A stretch of DNA of 64,000 nt from Stakelama portus (GTDB lineage: Bacteria; Pseudomonadota; Alphaproteobacteria; Sphingomonadales; Sphingomonadaceae), in assembly GCF_003171655.1 (NCBI RefSeq), contig NZ_QFZL01000004.1, positions 248,001 through 312,000 on the forward strand, written 5' to 3'. Every line of letters starts with the position of its first letter. Positions within the stretch are counted from its first letter, which is position 1. This document shows, piece by piece, positions 1 to 8,912 of this stretch. Under the pieces are notes generated by a model. That model saw only the letters and a list, made by a program, of their open reading frames with translations. It ran no database searches and was not told where the DNA came from. A program made the translations under genes and the position numbers.

Positions 1-60
1 GGGCTTGGTGTCGGGAGCGGCGGGATTGCCGCATACGGGGCAGGTGTCACGTCGCGTCAT
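1..60 (-). CDS. yacG: DNA gyrase inhibitor YacG, N-terminal fragment
   Basis: Only the first 20 codons are in the window; the gene runs off the left edge. The peptide begins MTRRDTCPVCGNPAAP, whose CPVCG is the first half of the four-cysteine zinc site of the YacG family. YacG proteins are about 60-70 residues long, bind zinc, and in E. coli inhibit DNA gyrase. The ATG overlaps the TGA of the upstream RNase E/G-like gene (ATGA), so translation is probably coupled within the infA-maf-RNase-yacG run. The second cysteine pair lies outside the window and cannot be checked. Confidence 0.75.
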   Translation of the reverse strand, partial: MTRRDTCPVCGNPAAPDTKP

Positions 61-1013
61 CGTCGGTCGTCTTGCTCCAGAAATTGCGTTCTTCCGCCGC
101 TGCGGCGATGCAGTTCGGCAACCCAGCCGGGCGCGCGCATCAGGCGATCGAAAAGCGGCCTGGCCAATATATGGGTAGCCGGAGCGGGCGGGGGAAGTCG
201 TTCGAGCATGCGCAGTTCGGCGCGTACCGCCGCGCCCGCCGGATCGCCGGCAAGCAGTTCGGGCAGGGACGGCCGCATGCGGCGGCGAATGATCTGCAGG
301 AAACCGAAGCCATTTACTGCCGTGCGTTCGAATGGCTGCGGCAGCGTCGCGTCGATCGCTTCGGCAACGGCGTTGCGCGCGGCCTTTCCGCTCAGCGTCG
401 GGAAATCGATGCCGATCGAACCCGCGATATCGTGACGGACGATCGCATGGGCGACGGCCTCCGCAGCGGCGATTGCGAGCGGTTCGAGCGGACCCGATCC
501 ATCGACGTCGAACAAGGTCATTGCCGGCGTCACCCACATGCGCAACGCGCCGCCGGAAAATGCGATTTCGCCGGTGCGCGCTTCCTCAAGCGTTTCCGAC
601 CAGCCTGCCGCTTCCAGCCGGTCCGGTTCGTGTGCCTGGCATCGGCGCACCGGAATGCCGCTGGCGGTGATTCGCGCGAGCAGATTCGGGCCGGGCGCGG
701 CGGTCGCGTCGCCATCGGCAGGCACTGCCTTGGCCAGTTTCGCACGGCCGGGCTCGGGAATCGGTTCGCGGACGATGCGCACCATCAGGCCGGCGCCTTC
801 GGTGATGCCGCGCGGCAAGGGAGTGCAGAGCGCCTCTTCGCCGCTTGCCAGCGCCACCTTGCCGGTCGTGCGGTCGATCAGCCGGGCAGGCGCGATGGTA
901 TCGACGCGCGGGCCGGTGTCTTCGGGTTCGATCCGCAGCTTCACGATCGCGCCGTGGTCGACCAGCGCGGCCCGCGCTTCGCCGATCCCGGCTTCGTACA
1001 GCCACTCAGCCAA
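57..1013 (-). CDS. Short RNase E/G-family ribonuclease
   Basis: A 318-residue protein resembling the catalytic part of RNase E/G, the endonucleases of rRNA maturation and mRNA decay. The segment around residues 165-255 contains FDVDG, IGIDFPTL and NGFGFLQIIRRRMRPSL. These match the metal-binding aspartates and the RFG..E.TR.R region of the family. It is far shorter than RNase G (about 490 residues) or RNase E, and it lacks the zinc-link cysteines and any degradosome scaffold. The start is TTG at 1013, which overlaps the maf stop by 8 bases; the family-like sequence begins right there (AEWLYEAG). It is the third gene of a minus-strand cluster with infA, maf and yacG. Confidence 0.8.
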   Translation of the reverse strand: MAEWLYEAGIGEARAALVDHGAIVKLRIEPEDTGPRVDTIAPARLIDRTTGKVALASGEEALCTPLPRGITEGAGLMVRIVREPIPEPGRAKLAKAVPADGDATAAPGPNLLARITASGIPVRRCQAHEPDRLEAAGWSETLEEARTGEIAFSGGALRMWVTPAMTLFDVDGSGPLEPLAIAAAEAVAHAIVRHDIAGSIGIDFPTLSGKAARNAVAEAIDATLPQPFERTAVNGFGFLQIIRRRMRPSLPELLAGDPAGAAVRAELRMLERLPPPAPATHILARPLFDRLMRAPGWVAELHRRSGGRTQFLEQDDRR

Positions 1014-1575
1014 GCGGACAGCCTGCCGCTACCAGCAAGGCGCGCGTTTCGAACAGCGGCAACCCGACGACACCCGAATGGCTGCCGCCAAGATAGCGGA
1101 TCAGCCCGGCTGCGCGCCCCTGAATGGCATAGCCGCCAGCCTTGCCCGCGCCTTCGCCGCTGGCGATATAGGCCTGGATTTCGGCCTCGCTCAGCCGCTT
1201 GAAGGTGACGATCGTATCGGCAAGCCGCGTACGTGCCGTGCCGGTCCGGTCGATCACGCACACCGCCGACAGGCAATGGTGCCGCCGTCCCGACAGCAGC
1301 CTCAGCATCGCACGATGATCGGCGTCATCTTCGGGTTTGTTGAGAATGCGGCGCCCGACCGCGATGGTGGTATCGCCGGCAAGGACGATTTCGTCCGCAT
1401 CGCGCGACACCGCACGCGCCTTTTCCTCGGCGAGCCGCAGCGCATAGACGCGCGGCAATTCGCCGGGAAGCGGATCTTCGTCGATGTCGGGAGTCGCAAT
1501 GCGATCCGGCGTGACGCCCAGCTGGCCGAGCAGATCGCGGCGGCGCGGACTGGTCGAGGCGAGGACGAGCTTCAT
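1006..1575 (-). CDS. maf: Maf-family nucleotide pyrophosphatase
   Basis: Maf/YhdE-like nucleoside triphosphate pyrophosphatase of 189 residues, thought to hydrolyse non-canonical or modified NTPs such as dTTP, UTP or methylated nucleotides. The N-terminus MKLVLASTSPRRRDLL carries the family's S.SPRR phosphate-binding motif. The central VLAGDTTIAVG is the usual acidic D(T/S) motif, and GKAGGYAIQGRAA is the C-terminal signature. A further in-frame start 7 codons upstream exists, but the family sequence starts at MKLVLAS. The gene lies 24 bases downstream of infA and overlaps the TTG start of the RNase E/G-like gene. Confidence 0.9.
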   Translation of the reverse strand: MKLVLASTSPRRRDLLGQLGVTPDRIATPDIDEDPLPGELPRVYALRLAEEKARAVSRDADEIVLAGDTTIAVGRRILNKPEDDADHRAMLRLLSGRRHHCLSAVCVIDRTGTARTRLADTIVTFKRLSEAEIQAYIASGEGAGKAGGYAIQGRAAGLIRYLGGSHSGVVGLPLFETRALLVAAGCPLG

Positions 1576-1599
1576 CGGCGCTGGAACCTCGCCCAACGC

Positions 1600-1818
1600 T
1601 TACTTGAAGCGATAGGTGATCCGACCCTTGGTCAGGTCATAGGGCGTCAGTTCGACGAGCACTTCGTCGCCCACCAGCACACGGATGCGGTTCTTGCGCA
1701 TCTTGCCGGCGGTGTGGCCGAGAATCTCATGATCGTTCTCAAGCCGAACACGGAACATGGCGTTGGGCAGAAGCTCAACGACCGTGCCACGCATTTCAAG
1801 CAGTTCTTCCTTGGCCAA
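1600..1818 (-). CDS. infA: Translation initiation factor IF-1
   Basis: A 72-residue protein of the exact family length, starting [19 protein letters not shown]. It forms the single OB-fold of IF-1, with [25 protein letters not shown] in the centre and the terminal [15 protein letters not shown]-1 binds the 30S A site and helps select the initiator tRNA. It is the first gene of the minus-strand run infA-maf-RNase E/G-yacG and is divergent from maeB across 241 bases. Confidence 0.97.
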   Translation of the reverse strand: MAKEELLEMRGTVVELLPNAMFRVRLENDHEILGHTAGKMRKNRIRVLVGDEVLVELTPYDLTKGRITYRFK

Positions 1819-2059
1819 AAAATACCTCTTATGCTGGGCTCAGGCGCGGGAGCCTTTACTCCGGCGCGTGCAAAAAGAAAAGCGGGGGATCGGTCGCAAC
1901 AAGCCGACCGCGCAACGCGTCATATATGGCAACGATGCCGCGTCCGGACAAGCACGGCATGGGCCGTAGCGGCAATAGGCAGGTTTTGCGATGAATTCGG
2001 GGGTGACAGGCCAGCCCACTCGTCCCTAAAGACCGCGGCAATCAGAAAGAGAGAAAATC
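1819..2059. promoter_or_regulatory. Divergent intergenic region infA / maeB
   Basis: 241 bases between the divergent infA and maeB starts, which must hold both promoters. A purine-rich AAAGAGAG stretch 7-14 bases before the maeB ATG is the likely ribosome binding site. I see no tRNA, no strong hairpin and no convincing coding sequence here; the short frames lack a plausible ribosome binding site. No -35/-10 pair is clear enough to name. Confidence 0.4.
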
Positions 2060-4315
2060 ATGGCCGATAACGCGAGCGTGCAGTTTTCCGAGCGCGAGGC
2101 GCTGCTGTTCCATTCCGATCCCAAGCCCGGAAAGCTGGAGATCGTGGCGTCAAAGCCGATGGCGACGCAGCGCGATCTGGCGCTTGCATACTCGCCGGGT
2201 GTCGCGGTGCCGGTGCGCGCGATCGCGGAAGACCCGTCCAAGGCATATGATTATACGGCCAAGGGCAATCTGGTCGCGGTGATCTCCAACGGCACGGCCA
2301 TTCTGGGCCTGGGCAATCTCGGCGCGCTCGCATCCAAGCCGGTGATGGAAGGCAAGGCGGTGCTGTTCAAGCGGTTCGCCGATGTCGACGCGATGGATCT
2401 GGAACTGGCGACCGAGGATGTCGAAAAATTCATCTCGGCCGTCGAGCTGATGGAGCCGAGCTTCGGCGGCATCAACCTTGAAGACATCAAGAGCCCCGAA
2501 TGTTTCGTGATCGAGCAGACGCTGCGCGAACGGATGAACATTCCGGTGTTCCATGACGATCAGCATGGCACGGCGATCATCGCCGCCGCCGGGCTGATCA
2601 ATGCGCTTCACCTGACCGGGCGCGATATCAAGGACACCAAGGTGGTGATGAACGGGGCGGGCGCTGCCGCGATCGCCTGTGCCGAACTGATCAAGGCGAT
2701 GGGCCTGCCCAATGATCAGCTGCTGATGTGCGATCGCACCGGCGTGATCTATCAGGGCCGCGAAAAGGTGAACCAGTGGCAGTCGGCGCACGCGGTGCAG
2801 ACCGACCGGCGCACGCTGGCCGAAGCGCTGGAAGGCGCCGATGTGTTCGTGGGGCTGTCCGCCGCCGGTGCCTTGCCGGTCGAATATCTGGAAAAGATGG
2901 CGGAAAAGCCAATCATCTTTGCCATGGCCAATCCCGATCCGGAAATCACTCCGCCCGAAGCCAAGGCGGCGCGCCCCGATGCGATCATCGCCACCGGCCG
3001 TTCGGATTATCCCAATCAGGTCAACAACGTCCTGGGCTTTCCCTTCATCTTCCGTGGCGCGCTCGATGTGCGGGCGACGACGATCAACGATGCGATGAAG
3101 GTCGCCGCCGCCGAAGCGCTCGCCAAGCTGGCGCGCCAGCAGGTGCCCGAGGAAGTCGCTGCGGCCTATGGCACGCAGCATGTGTTCGGCCCCGATTATA
3201 TCATTCCCGCGCCGTTCGACCCGCGGCTGATGGAAATCGTGCCGGCTGCTGTCGCACAGGCGGCGATGGATTCGGGCGTGGCGACGCGTCCGATCGAGGA
3301 TATGGAGGCCTATCGCCAGACGCTGCGCGGTCGCCTCAACCCGACGACCTCGGTGCTGACGCTTGCCTATGAAGGTGCGCGTGCGCATCCCAAGCGCGTG
3401 ATCTTCGCCGAAGCCGAAGAGGAAGTGGTGCTGCGCGCCGCGATCGCGTTCAAGGACGGCGGCTATGGCACGCCGGTTCTCGTCGGGCGCGAAAGCGTGG
3501 CCGATCAACTGCGCGACCTGGGCGTCGATCCGGAAGAATATGAGCTGCACAACAGCGTCAATTCGCCGCTCGTGCCGGAAATGGTCGATTTCCTCTACAA
3601 GCGGCTTCAGCGGCGCGGCTATCTGCACCGCGATATCGAGCGGCTGGTCAATCGCGACCGCAATATTTTCGGCGCGCTGCTGCTGCAACTGGGCAAGGGT
3701 GACGCGATGATCACCGGCATCACGCGCACCTATGCCGAAACGATGCGCCAGATCCGTCGCGTCATCGATCCGGCCGAAGGGCGCGTGCCGTTCGGCATCC
3801 ATGTGCTGGTCGGCCAGTCGCACACGGTCTTCATCGCCGATACGACGGTCAACGAACGGCCGACGGGCGAGGAACTGGCGGCGATTGCCGAAGGTACCGC
3901 CGCCGTCGCGCGTCGCATGGGCCACGAACCGCGTGTCGCGTTCCTCAGCTATTCGACCTTCGGCAACCCGGAGGGCCAGTGGCTCGACAATATCCGTGCG
4001 GCAGTGAAGGTGCTCGACGAGCGGGACCCCGGCTTCGAATATGAAGGCGAAATGGCGCCCGACGTCGCGCTCAATCCCAAGCAGATGGCGAATTATCCGT
4101 TCGCGCGGCTTTCGGGTCCTGCCAATGTGCTGGTGATGCCGGGGCTTCAGTCGGCCAATATCTCTGCCAAGCTTCTGCGCGAACTGGGCGGCGATTCGAC
4201 GATCGGGCCGATGCTGATCGGTATGGAAAAGCCGGTACAGGTCGCGGCGATGACGGCGACTGCCAGCGAACTGGTCACGCTGGCGGTGCTGGCGGCGGGC
4301 GGTATCGCGCGCTGA
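2060..4315 (+). CDS. maeB: NADP-dependent malic enzyme with phosphotransacetylase-like domain
   Basis: A 751-residue MaeB-type malic enzyme that oxidatively decarboxylates malate to pyruvate with NADP. The malic-enzyme N-domain covers about residues 20-160, with catalytic Tyr44 (AYSPGVA), the lysine in GKAVLFK and metal ligands in NLEDI and HDDQHGTA. The nucleotide-binding domain follows with [12 protein letters not shown] at about 196-208. Residues about 430-750 form the phosphotransacetylase-like C-terminal domain typical of MaeB; in this family it usually senses acetyl-CoA and is not catalytic. Length and domain order are normal. It stands alone, divergent from infA and convergent with lepB. 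Confidence 0.95.
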   Translation: MADNASVQFSEREALLFHSDPKPGKLEIVASKPMATQRDLALAYSPGVAVPVRAIAEDPSKAYDYTAKGNLVAVISNGTAILGLGNLGALASKPVMEGKAVLFKRFADVDAMDLELATEDVEKFISAVELMEPSFGGINLEDIKSPECFVIEQTLRERMNIPVFHDDQHGTAIIAAAGLINALHLTGRDIKDTKVVMNGAGAAAIACAELIKAMGLPNDQLLMCDRTGVIYQGREKVNQWQSAHAVQTDRRTLAEALEGADVFVGLSAAGALPVEYLEKMAEKPIIFAMANPDPEITPPEAKAARPDAIIATGRSDYPNQVNNVLGFPFIFRGALDVRATTINDAMKVAAAEALAKLARQQVPEEVAAAYGTQHVFGPDYIIPAPFDPRLMEIVPAAVAQAAMDSGVATRPIEDMEAYRQTLRGRLNPTTSVLTLAYEGARAHPKRVIFAEAEEEVVLRAAIAFKDGGYGTPVLVGRESVADQLRDLGVDPEEYELHNSVNSPLVPEMVDFLYKRLQRRGYLHRDIERLVNRDRNIFGALLLQLGKGDAMITGITRTYAETMRQIRRVIDPAEGRVPFGIHVLVGQSHTVFIADTTVNERPTGEELAAIAEGTAAVARRMGHEPRVAFLSYSTFGNPEGQWLDNIRAAVKVLDERDPGFEYEGEMAPDVALNPKQMANYPFARLSGPANVLVMPGLQSANISAKLLRELGGDSTIGPMLIGMEKPVQVAAMTATASELVTLAVLAAGGIAR

Positions 4316-4330
4316 ACCGATCGGCAGGCG

Positions 4331-5080
4331 CTAGCTTCGGTCCCGGCTGAGCGATCGGCCGGGACGGATCATCTGTGCGATGCATTCGGGCGGCGGAGCC
4401 GAGGCGTCTGTCGGCGGCAGCAGCGACTGACGGATGCGGCCACGGTCGACACTCAGAACGATCGAATGCGCCCGGCCGAGCAGACGTTCGACCGGGACCA
4501 TTCCCAGCCCCATGTCCGATTCTGCAAAGCGGCTGTCGGCGGAATTGTCGCGATTGTCGCCCATGACGAAGACATGGCCGTCGGGCACCACCTGTTCGCG
4601 AAAATTATCTCCCGGACTGACGCCCAGATCGATGACGCAATGGCGCCCCGCTTCGCCGGGCAGATGCTCGGTCAGTACACGCGCTTCATTCTGCCCCGGA
4701 TCACCATATGTGAATTTGGTGATGGTGCGCTGATATTGCTGGCGCGCCGCGACGCCGTTGACGATCGGGATGCCGCCGCGAACCGCGATACGGTCGCCAC
4801 CGATGGCGACGACGCGCTTTATCCAGAATTCGTCTTTCACCGCGATGATCACGATCTCGCCTGGCCGCGGATCGGGATCGCCGTCCATTTCCGCCAGGAT
4901 GCGTTCGCGCGGCATCAGCGTGGGCACCATCGAATTGGAAGGAATCCAGAAAACCTGGAAATCGTTCATCGCCGTTCGGGCGATCCCGCTGGCGTGCAAC
5001 TGCACCGCCAGCAGCGCCGCGCCGGCAACGCTTGCCGTTCCGATCGCCAATCGCCGCCTGCGCGTCCGGCCGTTTCCCAT
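4331..5080 (-). CDS. lepB: Signal peptidase I
   Basis: S26 serine peptidase that removes signal peptides from exported proteins at the inner membrane. With the start at MGNGRTRRRR it has 249 residues. One N-terminal hydrophobic anchor covers about residues 11-30, preceded by an arginine-rich cytoplasmic stretch. The catalytic serine lies in IPSNSMVPT (Ser50), the catalytic lysine in FWIKRVVAIGGD (Lys88), and the late box GDNRDNSADSR is intact. Another in-frame ATG lies 5 codons upstream (5095); I prefer 5080 because a G-rich stretch precedes it. It lies outside the usual lepA/lepB/rnc cluster, so a second lepB may exist elsewhere. Confidence 0.9.
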   Translation of the reverse strand: MGNGRTRRRRLAIGTASVAGAALLAVQLHASGIARTAMNDFQVFWIPSNSMVPTLMPRERILAEMDGDPDPRPGEIVIIAVKDEFWIKRVVAIGGDRIAVRGGIPIVNGVAARQQYQRTITKFTYGDPGQNEARVLTEHLPGEAGRHCVIDLGVSPGDNFREQVVPDGHVFVMGDNRDNSADSRFAESDMGLGMVPVERLLGRAHSIVLSVDRGRIRQSLLPPTDASAPPPECIAQMIRPGRSLSRDRS

Positions 5081-5147
5081 GCAAGATACCCCCATGCCCG
5101 CGCCGAGATTTCCCCGGCGCGGGCAGGCGGTCAATCCGCAATCGACG

Positions 5148-5936
5148 TCAGGCCTCGATGTTGCTCGTCATTGTCGCATTGACGACGCCGCCATCGACCG
5201 TGAGCGTATCGCCGACGACATAGTCGCCCGCGCGGCTGGCGAGATAGATTGCGGCTGCCGCCATATCTTCCGGCTCGCCGATGCGACCGGCGGGAATGCG
5301 TTTCGCAACCGAATCGCCATGGTCGCGTGCCGCCTTGTTCATGCGCGAAGCAAAGGCGCCGGGCGCGAGCGAGCTGACATTGATGTGATCGCCGACCAGC
5401 CGGGCCGACATGCGGTGCGTCAGATGGATCAACGCTGCCTTCGACGCATGATAGCTATAGGTTTCCCAGCCATTGTTGCGCTGGCCGTCGATCGACGTGA
5501 TGTTGATCACCTTGGCGGGCTGGTCGGCGCTGGCGGCGGCCTTGAGCGCTCCGTACAGCGCCTGGGTAAGGAAGAAAGGCGACTTCACATTGAGGTCCAT
5601 CACCTTGTCCCAGCCATCTTCGGGGAAGTCGGCGAATTCGGCGCCCCATGCCGCGCCGGCATTATTGACCAGAATGTCGAGCTTGCCTTCGCGCTCCATG
5701 ATCGCGGCGGCGAGCGCCTTGCAGCCTTCGACGGTCGAAACGTCCATCGGCAGCGCGATACAGTTTTCGCCCAGTTCCGCGGCGGTTTCGTCGCACGCAT
5801 CGGCGCTGCGCGAGGAAACATAGACTTTGGCGCCGGAGGCCACGAAGCCTTCGGCAATCATGCGGCCGATACCGCGCGATCCGCCGGTCACCAGTGCGAC
5901 GCGGCCGTCGAGGCGAAATAGCTTGCTGACGTCCAT
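5148..5936 (-). CDS. SDR family oxidoreductase
   Basis: Classical short-chain dehydrogenase/reductase of 262 residues with a Rossmann fold. The cofactor motif TGGSRGIG lies at 17-24, NNAG at 91-94, and the catalytic triad is Ser148, Tyr162 and Lys166 (YSYHASK). Arg and Ser after the second strand (SSRSADAC) suggest NADPH preference. The substrate cannot be read from sequence; relatives are annotated as glucose/ribitol-type or 3-oxoacyl reductases. Start chosen at MDVSKLF with AGGA upstream; an ATG-like start 6 codons earlier is less likely. It is divergent from the transporter at 6139. Confidence 0.85.
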   Translation of the reverse strand: MDVSKLFRLDGRVALVTGGSRGIGRMIAEGFVASGAKVYVSSRSADACDETAAELGENCIALPMDVSTVEGCKALAAAIMEREGKLDILVNNAGAAWGAEFADFPEDGWDKVMDLNVKSPFFLTQALYGALKAAASADQPAKVINITSIDGQRNNGWETYSYHASKAALIHLTHRMSARLVGDHINVSSLAPGAFASRMNKAARDHGDSVAKRIPAGRIGEPEDMAAAAIYLASRAGDYVVGDTLTVDGGVVNATMTSNIEA

Positions 5937-6138
5937 CTGCTTCCTGCTCCTCATTTTTGCGGGTGGTCGCGATGCTGCGCTTCCGTGCCCTCAATTCGAA
6001 TCAATGGCTGTTCCGGGCGATCGCTAGCGACCCTGCTTCCGCTTGCCAAGGCGGCAGCGCCATACCCGTTGTTCCAATTACCCGCGAGTTGACGCCCGGA
6101 ACGTACCGCCTATCCCTGAATGGAAAGGGGAGGGGCGC

Positions 6139-7590
6139 ATGCAGGCACGACAGGACGGAGACATTCCGGCATCGGTTCCACCGGCGCGGCAGCTTGGGCG
6201 CGCGACGCTGCTTGCCTATGGCTTTGGCGCGGTCGCGTATGGCGTCAAGGATTTCGCGTTTTCGTCGTTCCTCCTGCTTTTCTACAATCAGGTGATCGGC
6301 CTTCCCGCCTCGCAAGTCGGCTTCGTCATCATGTGCGCGCTGCTGTTCGATGCGTTCGTCGATCCGGCGGTGGGGTTCCTTTCCGATCACACGCGGACGC
6401 GCTGGGGGCGGCGGCACCCATGGATGTATGCGTCGGCGATACCGATCCTGGTCGCGTGGCTGCTCTTGTGGAATCCGCCCGAATGGTCGCATTCGGCAAT
6501 GCTCGGCTGGGTGTTCGCGATGTCGGTCGTGGTCCGCTCCGCAGTCTCTTCCTATGAAGTGCCGTCACAGGCGCTCAGCCCCGAACTGACGTCCGATTAT
6601 GACGAGCGGACGCGGATCATGGCCTATCGCTATCTGTTCGGATGGGCCGGCGGCCTTGGCATGCTGATCGCTTCCTACGGCATCTTCCTCGCGCCCCAAC
6701 CGGGGCAGACCAGCGGCCTGCTCAATCGCGAAGGCTATGTCGGTTTCGCGCTCGCGGGCGGGCTTGCGATGCTGGTGGCGATTGTGGTTTCGGCGCTCGG
6801 CACCCATCGCGAAATCGCGCGGCTGCCCGATGCCGGGGTGGCGCGTACGACGCTTGCGGGCAGTTTCCGGGAGCTTGTCGAAACGCTGCGCAACCGCGCC
6901 TTCGCGATCCTGATGCTTGCGGGCCTTTTCTATTTCACTGCGCAGGGGATCAGCTTCGCGCTTTCCAATTATCTCTATACCTATGTCTGGCTGTTCCACG
7001 GCATGGCCTATACGCTGGTCGGGCTGGTGCTGTTCGGCGGCGCGGTGATCGCGTTCCTGATCGCGCCGCGAGTCGCGCGGCGCTTCGGCAAGCCCGATGC
7101 TGCGTTCGGTTTCATGCTCGCGGCGGCGGTGCTGCTGGCGTCACCCTATGTGCTCAGGCTTGCGGGGCTGTTTCCGCCGCCATCGTCGCCGATCATGCTG
7201 CCGCTGCTGTTCACTATCTTCACGATCAATTCGGCCTGTGGGATTTCCTCCACCATTCTCTTCGCTTCGATGATGGCCGACGTTTCGGAGGATTCCGAAG
7301 CGCGGACCGGGCGGCGTTCCGAAGGCGTATTTTTCGCCGGAGCCTTTTTCGTTCAGAAATGCACGAGCGGCCTGGGCATCTTTGCCGCCGGGCTGATCCT
7401 GTCGCTCGCGGACTTTCCCGATGGTGCCCGGCAGGGTGCGGTTGCGGAAGCGACGATCGACCGGCTCACCTTGCTCTTCGCGATCGTCTATTTCGGCCTG
7501 GGATTGGTTGCGGCGCTGCTCTATCGGCGCTTTCCCTTCGGCCGGGCGGAGCATCAGGCGCGTCTGGAGAAACTGTCCGAACAAGGCTGA
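6139..7590 (+). CDS. GPH-type MFS transporter (MelB-like)
   Basis: A 483-residue, 12-helix major facilitator resembling the glycoside-pentoside-hexuronide:cation symporters. The motif DAFVDPAVGFLSDHTRTRWGRRHPWM near the second helix is the GPH family signature (D..DP..G..SD.T...GRRRP). The loop YEVPSQALSPELTSDYDERTRI is the conserved ALSPELT segment. The start at 6139 follows a strong GGGGAGGGG ribosome site, and residues predicted upstream do not resemble the family. The substrate is probably a sugar or glycoside taken up with a cation, which is not provable here. The region 5937-6138, shared with the SDR gene, holds both promoters. Confidence 0.85.
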   Translation: MQARQDGDIPASVPPARQLGRATLLAYGFGAVAYGVKDFAFSSFLLLFYNQVIGLPASQVGFVIMCALLFDAFVDPAVGFLSDHTRTRWGRRHPWMYASAIPILVAWLLLWNPPEWSHSAMLGWVFAMSVVVRSAVSSYEVPSQALSPELTSDYDERTRIMAYRYLFGWAGGLGMLIASYGIFLAPQPGQTSGLLNREGYVGFALAGGLAMLVAIVVSALGTHREIARLPDAGVARTTLAGSFRELVETLRNRAFAILMLAGLFYFTAQGISFALSNYLYTYVWLFHGMAYTLVGLVLFGGAVIAFLIAPRVARRFGKPDAAFGFMLAAAVLLASPYVLRLAGLFPPPSSPIMLPLLFTIFTINSACGISSTILFASMMADVSEDSEARTGRRSEGVFFAGAFFVQKCTSGLGIFAAGLILSLADFPDGARQGAVAEATIDRLTLLFAIVYFGLGLVAALLYRRFPFGRAEHQARLEKLSEQG

Positions 7591-7623
7591 GGATCGACGC
7601 GCGCCGCCGCCGGTTGTTACGAC

Positions 7624-8361
7624 ATGACTGTCTGGCAGACACATCGTCCCGCCCATCGCGCGCGGATTGCCGGTGCCCTGATCGCCGGGGCTGTCGGCGC
7701 CGCGCTGCTCGCAATGATCTGGCTGGGGCTGGCGGTTCGCATTTCGCTGCCCGTGACCGACAGCCTGGCATTATTCGAAGTGCAGCCGCCTGCGCCGCCG
7801 CCGCCCGAACAAGCCACCCCGGTGCGAAAACCTTCGACGGCGCGCGAAGGTGAGGCCGCGCCGCCCGCGCTGCGGGCCCGGCCCAGGCCCGTCGTCGCGC
7901 CCACGCCGCGCGTCCAGCCGCTGCCGCCGCCGCGCACGGCGCCACCGGTCGCTGCCGAAGGAAGCGAAGACAGCGCCGGGGCGAGCGACCGGCCGGGGCC
8001 GGGAACCGGCGCGGCGGGCGTTGGCGCGGGGCTGGGCAGCGGTGGCAGCGGCACCGGAACCGGCAGCGGCATTGCCGTGGCGGCGCGGCGCGTGCGCGGC
8101 GCGATTTCGCCACGCGACTATCCGCGCCAGGCCTCTCGCGATGGTATCACCGGCAGCGTCACCGTGCATCTCGACGTCGATGCGCGCGGGCGCGTCACGG
8201 CATGCAGCGTGGCACGGTCGAGCGGCAGCGCATTGCTCGACAGCACGACATGCCGGCTCGCGGTGGCGCGCTTTCGCTATCAACCGGCGCGCGATGCACA
8301 GGGGCAGCCCGTGCCCACGATCGCCGGCTATCGCCAGGATTGGTGGCTGGAGCCGCGCTGA
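7624..8361 (+). CDS. TonB-family energy transducer
   Basis: A 245-residue protein with the TonB plan. A short cytoplasmic N-terminus is followed by one hydrophobic anchor at about residues 15-40 and a Pro-rich periplasmic spacer (about 50-105). A Gly/Ser-rich linker follows, then a C-terminal TonB fold from about residue 155 (YPRQASRDGITGSVTVHLDVDARGRVTACSV..SSGSALLD). TonB links the proton gradient, through ExbB-ExbD, to outer-membrane receptors. No exbB or exbD lies nearby, so it may be an additional TonB paralogue. It starts 33 bases after the GPH transporter and may share its transcript. Confidence 0.85.
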   Translation: MTVWQTHRPAHRARIAGALIAGAVGAALLAMIWLGLAVRISLPVTDSLALFEVQPPAPPPPEQATPVRKPSTAREGEAAPPALRARPRPVVAPTPRVQPLPPPRTAPPVAAEGSEDSAGASDRPGPGTGAAGVGAGLGSGGSGTGTGSGIAVAARRVRGAISPRDYPRQASRDGITGSVTVHLDVDARGRVTACSVARSSGSALLDSTTCRLAVARFRYQPARDAQGQPVPTIAGYRQDWWLEPR

Positions 8362-8364
8362 GCG

Positions 8365-8541
8365 CTATTGTGCGTTCGCGATCGGGGCGACATCGGACGC
8401 GTTGACGTCGAGCACGGCGGCGGCTTCGTTCAGCTCGCGCGCCTCACTGGCGGTGATGCCGCCCACATTGTCGTCATCGGATGACCCGCAGGCGGCGAGG
8501 AGGCAGGCGAGCATCAACGCCACTGCCGGGCCGGTGCGCAT
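8365..8541 (-). CDS. Tiny predicted lipoprotein
   Basis: A 58-residue protein of unknown function. Residues 1-18 form a signal peptide ending in the lipobox LAAC, so Cys18 would be lipidated. The rest is short, acidic and Ala/Asn-rich (DDDNVGG...NEAAAVLDVNASD). It begins one base after the stop of the small lipoprotein gene at 8543, so the two are probably co-transcribed and co-translated. I recognise no domain. The lipobox and tight coupling support it being real. Confidence 0.65.
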   Translation of the reverse strand: MRTGPAVALMLACLLAACGSSDDDNVGGITASEARELNEAAAVLDVNASDVAPIANAQ

Positions 8542-8542
8542 C

Positions 8543-8794
8543 TCAGTCGACTTCGTCGGCGGCTTCATCGACCGCTTCGTCGGTCGCGTTGGCGACGGTG
8601 TCATAGCTGTTCTGCGCAGCGTCGAACGCAGCGTCTTCGGCAGCGGCGACGTCGTTGACCGCTTCGCCCATCGTGTTGCTGTCGCCGGCCATCGCTTCGG
8701 ATGCCTCGGCGGTTTCGTTCTTGGCGCTCTGGCCACAAGCCGAAAGCGCCAGCGCGGCCGCCGCCGCGACGGGGATGAGAAGTGCCTTGCGCAT
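8543..8794 (-). CDS. Small acidic predicted lipoprotein
   Basis: An 83-residue protein of unknown function. The signal peptide MRKALLIPVAAAAALALSAC ends in lipobox LSAC, with Cys20 the predicted lipid site. The mature part is strongly acidic and Ala-rich (EASEAMAGDSNTMGEAVNDVAAAEDAAFDAA), with a likely amphipathic helix. Start taken at MRKALL, where a clear signal peptide begins; an upstream in-frame extension lacks any such signal. It leads a two-gene unit with the 58-residue lipoprotein and is divergent from the ArsR-methyltransferase gene. Similar short acidic lipoproteins occur in sphingomonads without known roles. Confidence 0.75.
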   Translation of the reverse strand: MRKALLIPVAAAAALALSACGQSAKNETAEASEAMAGDSNTMGEAVNDVAAAEDAAFDAAQNSYDTVANATDEAVDEAADEVD

Positions 8795-8881
8795 GGTCGT
8801 CCTTTTCGAATGCCGGAGCGGGATCGGTCCCGCGGGGATAGCGCTATCGAACGGTAGAAGTACGTGCAACTGCGTTGACCC

Positions 8882-8903
8882 GATATAAAGATATCTTTAT
8901 ATC
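8882..8903. promoter_or_regulatory. Perfect 22-bp palindrome, putative operator of the ArsR-methyltransferase regulator
   Basis: GATATAAAGAT followed directly by its exact reverse complement ATCTTTATATC: 11-bp arms with no mismatch and no spacer. It ends 9 bases before the ATG at 8913 in an AT-rich island within a GC-rich window. Its position and symmetry fit an autoregulatory operator for the downstream ArsR-type protein, overlapping the core promoter. ArsR-family regulators of SAH/SAM metabolism (SahR type) are known to bind AT-rich palindromes before methionine genes. No second copy was seen in the window, including before metZ. Confidence 0.75.
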
Positions 8904-8912
8904 TATATTGCC

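Noticed and set aside
2150..3925. 591-codon open frame opposite maeB
   Set aside because: Antisense to an intact malic enzyme with all family motifs; no ribosome site and composition typical of a shadow frame.
5937..6138. Promoter TTGACG-N16-TATCCC before the GPH transporter
   Set aside because: The -10 is poor and the spacing short, so it was not listed as a feature.
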